Shown piece by piece: positions 8,778-17,591 of a stretch of DNA of 59,114 nucleotides. The notes under the pieces are model-generated. The model searched no databases, was not told where the DNA came from, and worked only from the letters and a program-made list of their open reading frames with translations. Position 1 is the first letter of the stretch. Each line of letters begins with the position of its first letter. The stretch comes from Mycobacterium asiaticum (lineage in GTDB: Bacteria; Actinomycetota; Actinomycetes; Mycobacteriales; Mycobacteriaceae). The stretch lies in NCBI RefSeq assembly GCF_001673635.1, contig NZ_LZMH01000080.1, forward strand, positions 1-59,114. The letters run 5' to 3'. The position numbers and the translations under genes were made by a program.

Positions 8778-10013
8778 TCAGTGGTGCGGGCCCTCCGCCG
8801 GCGGCCAGGGGGCACCGGGTGACGCGTCGCCGGGTTCGGCATGGTCGCCGCGGGCCAACGGCACCCACTGTTCGGTCGGGGCGGGCTGTTTGGACGACGG
8901 GAAGTCGCGCAGCTTGCCCGACGGCTTGGCGTCCCATTTGGCGAACGTCAGCGGCGTCTGCAGCCAGCAGTGCAGCAGGTTGTACGTCGCCTCCAGCGAA
9001 CTCATGTGGGTTCGCTCCCAGCCGTGGCTGCCGTCCAGGCCGAACCCGACCAGCGCGGCGCGGGTGCCCGCGCCGGCCTCGATGGCCGCCGCGGCGTCGG
9101 AGCGGTAATAGCGGAACACGTCACGCGCGTGTGGAATCCCGTGCTCCTCGGCGAGGCGGCAGAGCTTCCTGGTGAGGTGGTAGTCGAACGGGCCGTGCAG
9201 GTCGGCCATCGGAATCGTGACGCCGTCCTCGAGGGAGTGCTGGCCGGGCGCACACACGGCGTTGTCCACCGAGATCAGCTCGGCCACGCCGGCGGGCAGG
9301 CCGTCACTGGCGCCGTGGCCCACCTCCTCGGTGATGGTCACCATGATCGTGGTGCGATGCGGTAGCACCACCTTGTTCTCGGAAAAGTTCTTGGCCAGGG
9401 TCAGCGCGACGGCCACGCCCGCCTTGCCGTCCAGGTGACGGGACACGATGAAGCCGTCGGCGGCGAGTTCGGGGCTGGCGATCAGCGCCACGAAATCACC
9501 CACGTGCAGCCCCAGCCGGACCAGGTCCTCCCGCGAGGACACCTTGCGGTCGACGCGGACTTCGACGTGTTCCCAGTCGGTGGGCTGCGTGTCGATCTCG
9601 TCGCCGAAGGCGTGCCCGCTGGCCTTGAGCGGCATCACGGTACCGGTGATGAATTCGTCGGGGTCGTCGATGAAGATCCGGACCCGGGCGCCCGCGGCGA
9701 ACCGCGCGGAGAACGTGCCGACCGGCACCAGCTCGAGGCGGCCGTTGTCCTTCAACCGACGCACCATGCAGCCGATCGTGTCGGCGTGCACGACCAGTGC
9801 CCGGTCGGTGGTCTCCGACTTCCCCGCGAGTTCGGCGGTCAACGCTCCGCGGCGGGTCAGCGAGAACGGCACGCCGAAGTCGTCGAACGTGTCGCCGATC
9901 AGCTGCATCACCGCGTCGGTACGCCCGGACGGACTGGGCGTCTGCAGCAGTGCGAGCAGCGTGTCGATCATCCACGCGCGATCAGCCTCGGCCATGGCCG
10001 CGGTTTCGGGCAC
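8778..10013 (-). CDS. M42-family peptidase of the 'trio' (osmoprotectant NAGGN-associated) type
   Basis: The 411-residue protein has M42 metal ligands: VVHADTIGCMVRR, RHLDGKAGVA, VTITEEVGHGA, ISVDNAV and GSHGWERTH. The phrase SHGWERTHMSSLEATYNLLHCW and the long Pro-rich tail fit the trio_M42_hydro family. That family often sits beside an asparagine-synthase-like amidotransferase and an acetyltransferase that make N-acetylglutaminylglutamine amide. Neither partner is present in this window, so this copy is an orphan here. The start at 10013 gives MPETAAMAEADRAWM; MAEADRAW, six codons on, is an alternative. Family call is good, link to osmoprotection weak. Confidence 0.87.
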   Translation of the reverse strand: MPETAAMAEADRAWMIDTLLALLQTPSPSGRTDAVMQLIGDTFDDFGVPFSLTRRGALTAELAGKSETTDRALVVHADTIGCMVRRLKDNGRLELVPVGTFSARFAAGARVRIFIDDPDEFITGTVMPLKASGHAFGDEIDTQPTDWEHVEVRVDRKVSSREDLVRLGLHVGDFVALIASPELAADGFIVSRHLDGKAGVAVALTLAKNFSENKVVLPHRTTIMVTITEEVGHGASDGLPAGVAELISVDNAVCAPGQHSLEDGVTIPMADLHGPFDYHLTRKLCRLAEEHGIPHARDVFRYYRSDAAAAIEAGAGTRAALVGFGLDGSHGWERTHMSSLEATYNLLHCWLQTPLTFAKWDAKPSGKLRDFPSSKQPAPTEQWVPLARGDHAEPGDASPGAPWPPAEGPHH

Positions 10014-10103
10014 CGTGCCTCCTTTTCTTCCCGGGAACGGTGTTCAACTTATCGGGTTAACGGCACCGATTGATCGGGTGGCTGCCGGGGCCGGTGGTGC
10101 GGC

Positions 10104-11603
10104 TCACCCTTTGCGTTCGCGCCATTCCCGCTCGAACGGCAACCGCCACGCGTTGGGGGCGATCAGTTGATGAATGGCGTTCGGGCCCCACGTCCCAGGC
10201 TGGTACAGCTTGACCGGCGGCGGGTCGGTGAGTAACTGCTCGGATCGCTCCCACAGCGATTCGATGCCTTCGGCGGTGTTGAACAGCGTGTGATCCCCCC
10301 GCATCGCGTCCAGGATCAGCCGTTCGTAGGCCTCGAGCACGTCTTCGGCCGAGTCGGTCTCCTGCGTGGAGAACTGCATGGACAACTTGTCCAGCTTCAT
10401 ACCGGGGCCGGGCCGTTTGCCGTAGAAGGACAACGAGACCTTCGAATTGTCGGCCAGATCGAACGTCAGGTGGTCGGGGCCTTGGGTACCTACCCCCGAA
10501 CCGGGCGGGAACATCGTTCGGGGCGCTTCCTTGAAGGCGATCGAGATGATGCGGATCCCCTCGGCCATCTTCTTGCCGGTCCGCAGGTAGATCGGTACCC
10601 CGGCCCAGCGCCAGTTGTCGATCCCGACCTTCAGCGCGATGAAGGTCTCGGTGTCTGAATCCTTTGCCACGCCCTTCTCCTGGCGGTAACCGGCATATTG
10701 GCCGCGCACCACATGGGACGTCTCGACCGGCAGCATGGACCGGAAGACCTTGTTCTTTTCCTCGCTGATGGCGCGCGGCTCGAGCGCCGTCGGCGGCTCC
10801 ATCACCACGAACGCCATCACCTGGAACAGGTGGGTCACCACCATGTCCTTGTAGGCGCCGGTCTCCTCGTAGAAGTTCGCGCGCTCATCGAGTCCGAGAG
10901 CCTCGGGAATGTCGATCTGGATGTGGTCGATGAAGTTGCGGTTCCAGATCGGCTCGAAAAGCCCGTTGGCAAAACGGAACGCCAGGATGTTCTGCGCCGC
11001 CTCCTTACCGAGGAAATGGTCGATGCGGAAAATCTGGGATTCGTCGAAGGTTTCGTGCAGGAAGTCGTTGAGGGAAACCGCGCTGTCCAGATCGGTGCCG
11101 AACGGCTTCTCCATCACCACCCGGGAGCGGTCGACGAGGTCGGCGTCGCGCAGCATGGTGATGACGGCGCGCGCAGCCTTGGGCGGGACGGACAGGTAAT
11201 GCAGTCGCCGCACGTTCGTACCCAGATTCTCCTCAGCGCGGGCGACCGCTGCGGCCAGGGCTTCGGGGCCGGCGCCCTGCGGAACGTAGGTGACGATCTT
11301 GGCGAAGTTCGCCCATTGTTCGTCGGTCAGCTTGTGCGTGCCGAACGAGTCGATCGCCTTCTTGGCCAGCTCCCGGAAATCGTCGTCGCTGAGGTCTTCC
11401 AGCGACGTCGCGACGATCTCGATGTTCGGTGCCAGCTCGGACTGGTCCAAATACGCCAGACCGGGCAGCAGCTTGCGTTTGGCGAGATCGCCGGTGGCGC
11501 CGAACAGCACGATGACGTGCGGGTCGAGCGGCTCGGCATCGTTTCGGTGCGGGCGATGGTCGGGAGCGGGATAGGCGATCGTCTGCGGTTTCTTGGAGGG
11601 CAC
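10104..11603 (-). CDS. zwf: Glucose-6-phosphate 1-dehydrogenase
   Basis: The product oxidises glucose-6-phosphate to 6-phosphogluconolactone, the first step of the oxidative pentose phosphate pathway. The Rossmann motif GATGDLAKRK lies near residue 40 and the active-site signature RIDHFLGKEAAQN is present. The GTG at 11603 gives 499 residues, close to the usual 470-515, with GGAAG about 10 nt upstream; ATG 11654 is an alternative. The N-terminal part and the GATGDLAKRKLLPGL sequence differ from what I recall of M. tuberculosis Zwf1 and Zwf2, so this may be an additional paralog. It stands alone, with no opcA, tal or fgd nearby, and is divergent from the YihY gene. Confidence 0.93.
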   Translation of the reverse strand: MPSKKPQTIAYPAPDHRPHRNDAEPLDPHVIVLFGATGDLAKRKLLPGLAYLDQSELAPNIEIVATSLEDLSDDDFRELAKKAIDSFGTHKLTDEQWANFAKIVTYVPQGAGPEALAAAVARAEENLGTNVRRLHYLSVPPKAARAVITMLRDADLVDRSRVVMEKPFGTDLDSAVSLNDFLHETFDESQIFRIDHFLGKEAAQNILAFRFANGLFEPIWNRNFIDHIQIDIPEALGLDERANFYEETGAYKDMVVTHLFQVMAFVVMEPPTALEPRAISEEKNKVFRSMLPVETSHVVRGQYAGYRQEKGVAKDSDTETFIALKVGIDNWRWAGVPIYLRTGKKMAEGIRIISIAFKEAPRTMFPPGSGVGTQGPDHLTFDLADNSKVSLSFYGKRPGPGMKLDKLSMQFSTQETDSAEDVLEAYERLILDAMRGDHTLFNTAEGIESLWERSEQLLTDPPPVKLYQPGTWGPNAIHQLIAPNAWRLPFEREWRERKG

Positions 11604-11695
11604 CCTCGCGATACTTCCACCGCCCCGCCTGATGTGCACCAGAGTTGCCCGCATCGCATCGGTGTGAACGCCGCGGTTGGCGGGAACGGACGGGT

Positions 11696-12775
11696 ATGGC
11701 CCCCAGCGGAACTGATGATCCCCGCACCGAGGCCCGCACTGAGGACAAGGAGCGGGCACCGGATCCCGACGACCCGAGCAAGCCGGAGTCTCCGCACGAC
11801 CTGACCTGGGCATCCTGGCTTTTCGTGCTGCGCAAGACGGCACGAGAGTTCGTCACCGACCAGTGCACGGATCTGGCCGCGGCCTTGACGTACTACGCGG
11901 TGCTGTCGGTGTTTCCGGCGGTGCTGGTGATGGTGTCTCTGCTGGGTGTCTTCGGTGAGGGGCGGCGAACCACCGATGCGTTGCTCAACGCGGCCGGTGA
12001 TCTGGTGCCGGCCTCGGCGGTCGACCTGTTGCGTCAGCCGATCGAACAGGTCGTCGAGAACCAGTCCGCGGGGTTCGCGCTCGTCTTCAGCATCCTCGCC
12101 GCGTTGTGGTCGGCCTCCGGTTATGTCGGCGCGTTCGGGCGGGCGATGAACCGGATCTACGAGGTCGTCGAAGGGCGGCCGATCTGGAAGCTGCGCCCGC
12201 TGCAATTGGCGCTCACCCTGGCGGGGCTCGTGCTGGTCGCCGCGGTGGCACTGATGCTGGTGATCAGCGGGCCGGTCACCGACGCGGTCGGGGCGGCGAT
12301 CGGACTGGGCGAGGCCGCACAGACGCTGTGGACCATCGCGAAATGGCCGGTCATGCTGGTGTTCGTCTCGTTGGCGGTGGCGATCCTCTACTACATCACT
12401 CCCAATGTGCAGCAGCCGAAGTTCCGCTGGCTGAGCATCGGCGCGGCCATCGCGATTCTGCTCTGGGCGGTCGCGTCGTTCGGATTCGGTTTCTACGTCA
12501 GCAATTTCAGCAGCTACAACAAGACCTACGGCGCGGTCGGCGGGGTCATCGTGTTCCTGCTCTGGCTCTATCTCACCAACCTCGCCCTGCTGTTCGGCGC
12601 GGAGCTCGACGCCGAGCTGGAGCGCGGCCGGCAGTTGCAGGCGGGGATCGCGGCCGAACGGCAACTCAAGCTGCCGCCCAAGGACACCCGCGCCGTCGAG
12701 AAGAACGAGGCGGCCGAGGAGAAGGACATCAAGCGCGGGCGGTGGCTGCGCCGCACCCGGGGGCGGCGAGGCTAG
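11696..12775 (+). CDS. YihY/BrkB-family inner-membrane protein
   Basis: The 359-residue protein has a charged cytoplasmic N-terminus of about 45 residues. The conserved YihY core follows with six hydrophobic segments (LAAALTYYAVLSVFPAVL, LVFSILAALWSASGYVGAF and later GVIVFLLWLYLTNLALLFG), then GAELDAELER and a basic tail. The family was once called ribonuclease BN, but that role is not supported; its function is unknown, perhaps in envelope maintenance. The ATG at 11696 was chosen because the upstream extension runs into the zwf promoter region. It ends 7 bp before the convergent hrpA stop. Confidence 0.92.
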   Translation: MAPSGTDDPRTEARTEDKERAPDPDDPSKPESPHDLTWASWLFVLRKTAREFVTDQCTDLAAALTYYAVLSVFPAVLVMVSLLGVFGEGRRTTDALLNAAGDLVPASAVDLLRQPIEQVVENQSAGFALVFSILAALWSASGYVGAFGRAMNRIYEVVEGRPIWKLRPLQLALTLAGLVLVAAVALMLVISGPVTDAVGAAIGLGEAAQTLWTIAKWPVMLVFVSLAVAILYYITPNVQQPKFRWLSIGAAIAILLWAVASFGFGFYVSNFSSYNKTYGAVGGVIVFLLWLYLTNLALLFGAELDAELERGRQLQAGIAAERQLKLPPKDTRAVEKNEAAEEKDIKRGRWLRRTRGRRG

Positions 12776-12782
12776 CCCTGGT

Positions 12783-15700
12783 TCAGGAGCGGCCCGCCGC
12801 CGCGTCGATCGCTCGGTAGATGCGCTGCTCGCTGACCGGGCGTGGGGTGCCGAGTTGTTGGGCCCACAGGCTCACCCGCAGTTCCTCGATCTGGCGGCCG
12901 ATATCACGGACGTCGGCGGCCGCGGCCCGGGCCGACGGCAGGGTGTGCACGAGGTCCTCATAGGCGCGCTGGACCGCGTGCACTCGTTGCATCCGTTCCC
13001 GGTCGGCCGCGAGCGCATGCGGCAGCCGCTCGAGGCGCCGTTGGATCGCGGTCAGGTAGCGGGCGAGGTCGTCGAGGTGCCCCCGCCCGGTGCCGGTGAC
13101 GAACCCCGGTGGCAACAGCCGGTCGAGCTGGGCCCGGATGTCGGCGATCGCCTGCGCCTGCGCCTGTGGCGGCTGGGTGGGTAGCAGCAGCTCTACCTCC
13201 CGCGTGGCGGCCAGCACCCGTTCGCTGCGGCCCACCAGGTCCATCGTCGTGGACACCAAAGCCTGCCCGACGCGATCGCGCAACGCCGCGAACTCCGCAC
13301 CCGTCCACACCGGTTCGGGCACCAGCGCGTCGGTGGCGGCGTCGGCGCAGTCGTTCAGCAGCGCGGCCAGGGATCCGTCCGGGTTGCTCCCCAGCGTCAA
13401 CCGAGTGCGCGGATCAAGTTGCCGTTCAACGCTTTTGATGGGTGAGGGCACGCTCAACCGGAGCAGTCGCCGCAGTCCCGGCCGCATCGCGCTCTGCTGC
13501 TCGGCCGGGGTCGCAAACACCCGCAGATCGACGTCGGTCCCCGTGTCAACCAGTGCGGGGTAGCCGCGCACCGCACGCCCGTCCACCGCGCGCTCGACGA
13601 CCCGCGGCAGTTCCGCGAGATCATCCGGCCAGGTGCGTAATGCGGTCCGTTCCAGCTCGGCTGCGACGGTGCGGGCGACGGCCTGGCGGGCCGGGGCGGC
13701 GAGCCGTTCCTGCAGCGCACGCAGGTCCTTGCCGCGAGCCACCTCTTTGCCGTCGGCGGACTCCACGGCAAACGTCACCCGCAGATGTGCGGGCAGCTTG
13801 TCCAGGTCGAAGGCCTCAATCGGCACCACAACCCCGGTGCCACGGCGCAATTCGCGCTGCAACGCCTCCAGCAGCGGCTCCTTGTCCGGGTCGATCCGGG
13901 CCAGCACCGCGCGTGCGGTGTCGGGTGCCGGAACGAAGTTGCGCCGCAGATCTTTTGGCAGTGAGCGGATCAGCGCGGTCACCAGTTCCTCCCGCAGCGC
14001 CGGTACCTGCCAGGCGAATTCGTCACCGCCGAGGCGGGCCAGCACGTCGATCGGGACGTGCACAGTGACGCCGTCATCGGCGGCGCCGGGCTCGAACCGG
14101 TAAGTCAACGGCAAGGCGGCGTCACCCGTGCGCCAGGCATCCGGGCGGTCGCTGCCGTCGGGATCCTCGGTGCGCAGCAAGTCGTCCCGGGTGAACGTCA
14201 GCAGGTCCGGGGTCTTGTGCCGCTGCTTCTTCCACCAGCCGTCGAAGTGCCGGGCAGAGACGACCTCGGCCGGGATGCGCGCGTCGTACCACGCGAAGAT
14301 CTCCTCGTCGCCGACCAGTAGGTCGCGGCGGCGCGCCCGCTCTTCCAGCCCCTCGAGTTCGGTGCGCAGCCGGGTGTTGTCGCCGAAGAAGTGGTGCCGG
14401 GTGTGCCATTCGCCCTCCACCAGCGCATGCCGGATGAACAAGTCCCGCGCAGCCGCCGGTTCCACCCGCGCGTACCCGACGCGGCGGCGCGCCACCAGCG
14501 GCAGGCCGTACAACGAAACACGTTCGAAGGCCATCACTTCCCCGCGCTTAGCGTCCCAGTGCGGCTCGCTGTATGCGCGCTGCACCAGGTCGCCGGCGAC
14601 CCGCTCGACGATCTCGGGCTGAATGCGGGCGGCGATCCGGCCGTAGAGGCGGCTGGTCTCCACCAGGTCCGCGACGACCACCCAGCGCGGTGGCTTCTTG
14701 GTCAGCACCGAGCCCGGCGCCAGCACGAACCGCGCGTTGCGGGCACCGAGGTATTCGCGCCCGTCCTCGCGGCGCATCCCCACATGAGACAGCAACCCCG
14801 CCAGCAGCGCCGCGTGAATCTGAGCGGGTTGGGCCGGCTCGTCGGACTCGACGATGCCCAGGTCGCGGCAAATGCTGCGCAGCTGCCCGACCAGGTCCTG
14901 CCATTCGCGGATGCGCAGGTAGTGCAGGAATTCGGTGCGGCACATGCGTCGAAAAGCATTACCGGACAATTCTTTCCGCTGCTCGCGCAGGTAGCGCCAC
15001 AGGTTCAGGTAGGCGATGAAGTCGGAGTGTTCGTCGGCGAAGCGGGCATGCTTCTGGCGGGCGGCGTCCTCACGGTCGGCCGGCCGTTCCCGCGGGTCGG
15101 GGATCGTCAATGCCGCTGCCAGCACCAGCATTTCGCGCACGCAGTCCTCGGTCTCGGCCTGCAGGATCATCCGGCCCAGCCGGGGGTCGACGGGCAGCCG
15201 GGCCAGCCGCCGGCCCAGTTCGGTGATCGCGCCGTGCTGGTCGAACGCGCCGAGTTCCTGCAGCAGTTGGACGCCGTCGCGCACGCTGCGCCGGTCCGGC
15301 GGGTCGAGGAACGGGAAATTCTCGATGTCACCGAGTTGCAGCGCGGCCATCTGCAGCAGCACCGCGGCCAAGTTGGTCCGCAGTATTTCCGGTTCGGTGT
15401 AGCGCGGCCGGGCGGTGTGATCCTCCTCGGAATACAGCCGGATGCACACCCCGGGCGCCACCCGACCGCAGCGACCGGCCCGCTGGGCGGCCGATGCCTG
15501 CGAGATCGGCTCGATCGGCAGCCGTTGCACCTTCAGTCGCCGGCTGTAGCGTGAGATGCGGGCATTGCCCGGGTCCACCACGTAGCGGATCCCGGGCACC
15601 GTCAGCGATGTCTCCGCCACGTTGGTGGCCAGCACGACGCGTCGCCCGGTATGGGGCGCGAACACCTTCTGCTGCTCGGCGGTCGGCAGCCGGGCGTAGA

Positions 15701-16694
15701 GCGGCAGCACCTCGGTAGGTATCGGCCCGCTCCGCAATCCACCCAAAGCCTCTGCAGTATCGCGGATTTCGCGTTCGCCGGATAGGAACACCAGGACGTC
15801 GCCGGGCGGTTCGGAGCGCAGTTCCTCGATGGCGTCGACGATCGCCTCGACCTCGTCGCGGGTTTCGGTGCGCACGATCTCCCGGTCGGGGTCGTCGGGA
15901 TCGTCGTCCGGGCCCGCCGCGACGGGCACTTCCAACGGCCGGTAGCGGATCTGCACCGGATAGGCCCGCCCGGACACTTCCACGATCGGCGCCCCACCGA
16001 AGTGCGCCGCGAATCGCTGCGGCTCGATGGTCGCCGAGGTGACGATCACCTTGAGGTCCGGGCGGCGCGGCAGCAATTCGCGCAAGTAGCCAAGCAGGAA
16101 GTCGATGTTGAGGCTGCGCTCGTGCGCCTCGTCGAGGATCAGGGTGTCGTAGCGCAGCAACCGCCGGTCGCGCTGGATCTCGGCGAGCAGGATGCCGTCG
16201 GTCATCAGCTTGACCAGGGTCCGGTCGCTCACCTGGTCGGTGAACCGGACCGTGTAGCCGACCACGTCACCGAGCGGGGTGCGCAGTTCGTCGGCGATGC
16301 GCTGGGCGACCGTGCGGGCCGCCAGCCGCCGCGGCTGGGTGTGCCCGATGGTGCCCCGCACCCCCCGGCCGACGTCGAGACAGATCTTGGGTAGCTGAGT
16401 TGTCTTGCCCGAGCCGGTTTCGCCCGCGACGACCACCACTTGGTTCTGTTGTATCGCCGCAGCGATCTCCTCGCGGCGCTCGCTGACCGGCAGGTCGGGG
16501 TAGGTGATTGTCGGGACGGCGGCCCGACGGTTGGCGACCAGGGTCTGTGCGGCGGCGATCTGGTCGGCCAGCTGTTGCAGCTTTGCCGGGTTACCGCCGC
16601 GCATGTTCTGCAGGCGTCGGCGCAGCCGGGTGGCGTCGCGGACGGTCACGTCGCCGAGGCGGCTGCGCAACTCCGCGAGGGTCAGTTCGGCCAC
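12783..16694 (-). CDS. hrpA: ATP-dependent RNA helicase HrpA
   Basis: At 1303 residues this matches the full-length HrpA family (E. coli about 1300). Walker A is GETGSGKTTQ near residue 90, motif II is LILDEAHERSLN, and motif III is SATIEPQRF. QRAGRCGR corresponds to motif VI. The helicase-associated and DUF3418 regions fill the rest. DEAH-box HrpA enzymes unwind RNA and in E. coli rescue stalled ribosomes. The frame is open to 17096, but the GTG at 16694 (protein begins MAELTLAELRSRLGD) gives the family length and leaves 57 bp to the divergent gene. Confidence 0.95.
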   Translation of the reverse strand: MAELTLAELRSRLGDVTVRDATRLRRRLQNMRGGNPAKLQQLADQIAAAQTLVANRRAAVPTITYPDLPVSERREEIAAAIQQNQVVVVAGETGSGKTTQLPKICLDVGRGVRGTIGHTQPRRLAARTVAQRIADELRTPLGDVVGYTVRFTDQVSDRTLVKLMTDGILLAEIQRDRRLLRYDTLILDEAHERSLNIDFLLGYLRELLPRRPDLKVIVTSATIEPQRFAAHFGGAPIVEVSGRAYPVQIRYRPLEVPVAAGPDDDPDDPDREIVRTETRDEVEAIVDAIEELRSEPPGDVLVFLSGEREIRDTAEALGGLRSGPIPTEVLPLYARLPTAEQQKVFAPHTGRRVVLATNVAETSLTVPGIRYVVDPGNARISRYSRRLKVQRLPIEPISQASAAQRAGRCGRVAPGVCIRLYSEEDHTARPRYTEPEILRTNLAAVLLQMAALQLGDIENFPFLDPPDRRSVRDGVQLLQELGAFDQHGAITELGRRLARLPVDPRLGRMILQAETEDCVREMLVLAAALTIPDPRERPADREDAARQKHARFADEHSDFIAYLNLWRYLREQRKELSGNAFRRMCRTEFLHYLRIREWQDLVGQLRSICRDLGIVESDEPAQPAQIHAALLAGLLSHVGMRREDGREYLGARNARFVLAPGSVLTKKPPRWVVVADLVETSRLYGRIAARIQPEIVERVAGDLVQRAYSEPHWDAKRGEVMAFERVSLYGLPLVARRRVGYARVEPAAARDLFIRHALVEGEWHTRHHFFGDNTRLRTELEGLEERARRRDLLVGDEEIFAWYDARIPAEVVSARHFDGWWKKQRHKTPDLLTFTRDDLLRTEDPDGSDRPDAWRTGDAALPLTYRFEPGAADDGVTVHVPIDVLARLGGDEFAWQVPALREELVTALIRSLPKDLRRNFVPAPDTARAVLARIDPDKEPLLEALQRELRRGTGVVVPIEAFDLDKLPAHLRVTFAVESADGKEVARGKDLRALQERLAAPARQAVARTVAAELERTALRTWPDDLAELPRVVERAVDGRAVRGYPALVDTGTDVDLRVFATPAEQQSAMRPGLRRLLRLSVPSPIKSVERQLDPRTRLTLGSNPDGSLAALLNDCADAATDALVPEPVWTGAEFAALRDRVGQALVSTTMDLVGRSERVLAATREVELLLPTQPPQAQAQAIADIRAQLDRLLPPGFVTGTGRGHLDDLARYLTAIQRRLERLPHALAADRERMQRVHAVQRAYEDLVHTLPSARAAAADVRDIGRQIEELRVSLWAQQLGTPRPVSEQRIYRAIDAAAGRS

Positions 16695-16751
16695 TCGGGC
16701 CAGGATAGGCGGCGGACCGAACGTCCGCGCCCTGCCCGCTACGTTGGTGGC

Positions 16752-17213
16752 ATGGCACCGAAATTCGCGACCGCCGACGCGGTGAGCCAATCCGAGTTGC
16801 TGGATTTCATCCGGCCGCGACACCGCATGCTGCTCACCACGTTTCGCGCCGACGGGTCGCCGCAGAGTTCGCCGGTGACCGGCGGTGTCGACGCGCAAGG
16901 CAGGCTGGTGATCGCGAGTTACCCGCAGCGCGCCAAGAGCGTGAACATCCGGCGCACACCGGAAGCCAGCGTCGTGGTGCTGTCCGATGATTTCAACGGC
17001 CCCTACGTGCAGGTCGACGGTGCCGCCGAAGTGATCGACGTGCCCGAGGCGATTGAGCCGCTGGTCGACTATTACCGCGCGATCGCCGGTGAGCACCCGG
17101 ACTGGCAGGACTATCGGCGCGCGATGGCAGACCAGGGCAAATGCCTGATCCGGGTGACACCGCGCCGCTGGGGACCCGTGGCGACCGGCGGATTTCCGCC
17201 GCCGGCGAGCTGA
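16752..17213 (+). CDS. PPOX-class F420-dependent (or FMN) split-barrel oxidoreductase
   Basis: This 153-residue protein has the split beta-barrel fold: RHRMLLTTFRADGSPQSSPV, GRLVIASYPQRAKSVNIRR, ASVVVLSDDFNGPYVQVDG, and a C-terminal CLIRVTPRRW. Mycobacteria have many F420H2-dependent members, and the RxKxxNIRR pattern fits cofactor phosphate binding. The substrate is not predictable. The start at 16752 (MAPKFATADAV) sits 57 bp from the divergent hrpA start. It is convergent with the small secreted protein, with only 4 bp between the stop codons. Confidence 0.9.
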   Translation: MAPKFATADAVSQSELLDFIRPRHRMLLTTFRADGSPQSSPVTGGVDAQGRLVIASYPQRAKSVNIRRTPEASVVVLSDDFNGPYVQVDGAAEVIDVPEAIEPLVDYYRAIAGEHPDWQDYRRAMADQGKCLIRVTPRRWGPVATGGFPPPAS

Positions 17214-17217
17214 GCCG

Positions 17218-17538
17218 TTATCCGGCCGGCGGGATCAGCGGGGGCCGGCAGGTGTTGGTGCCGGGATCCCACCAGAAGCCGTTGTCGCATGCCAGCGGTT
17301 GCGGTCCCACCCCAAGCGGGCGGCACACATTCGCGGTGGGGTCCCACCATTCGCCCGCCGCGCAGTTGAGCGGCTGCGGTCCCACGCCCAGGGGGCGGCA
17401 CACCTTGCCGGTCGGATCCCACCATTCGCCGTCGGCGCAGTCGGCGTGACTCACTCCCGGCGACACGGCGGTGATGACCGCCATCGGCGCCAAAACCATG
17501 GCCGCGACGGCCATCAGACGGCAAACGACTGACCACAT
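17218..17538 (-). CDS. Small secreted protein with three WWDP/Cys repeats
   Basis: The ATG at 17538 has GAGG about 8 nt upstream and opens a 106-residue protein with a signal peptide (MWSVVCRLMAVAAMVLAPMA, cleavage after about SHA, residue 32). The mature part is three near-identical 25-residue units of the form C-x2-GxWWDPxxxxCRP. Cysteines at 34/47, 59/72 and 84/97 give exact 25-residue spacing, so each unit probably has its own disulfide. I do not recognise a named domain; paired aromatic residues suggest a carbohydrate- or wall-binding module. It lies 53 bp downstream of the cyclase gene on the same strand. Confidence 0.85.
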   Translation of the reverse strand: MWSVVCRLMAVAAMVLAPMAVITAVSPGVSHADCADGEWWDPTGKVCRPLGVGPQPLNCAAGEWWDPTANVCRPLGVGPQPLACDNGFWWDPGTNTCRPPLIPPAG

Positions 17539-17591
17539 GGCACACCTCGCTTCGTGCAACGGTTCATGCAACCTAGGGCGCTAGCGCACTG

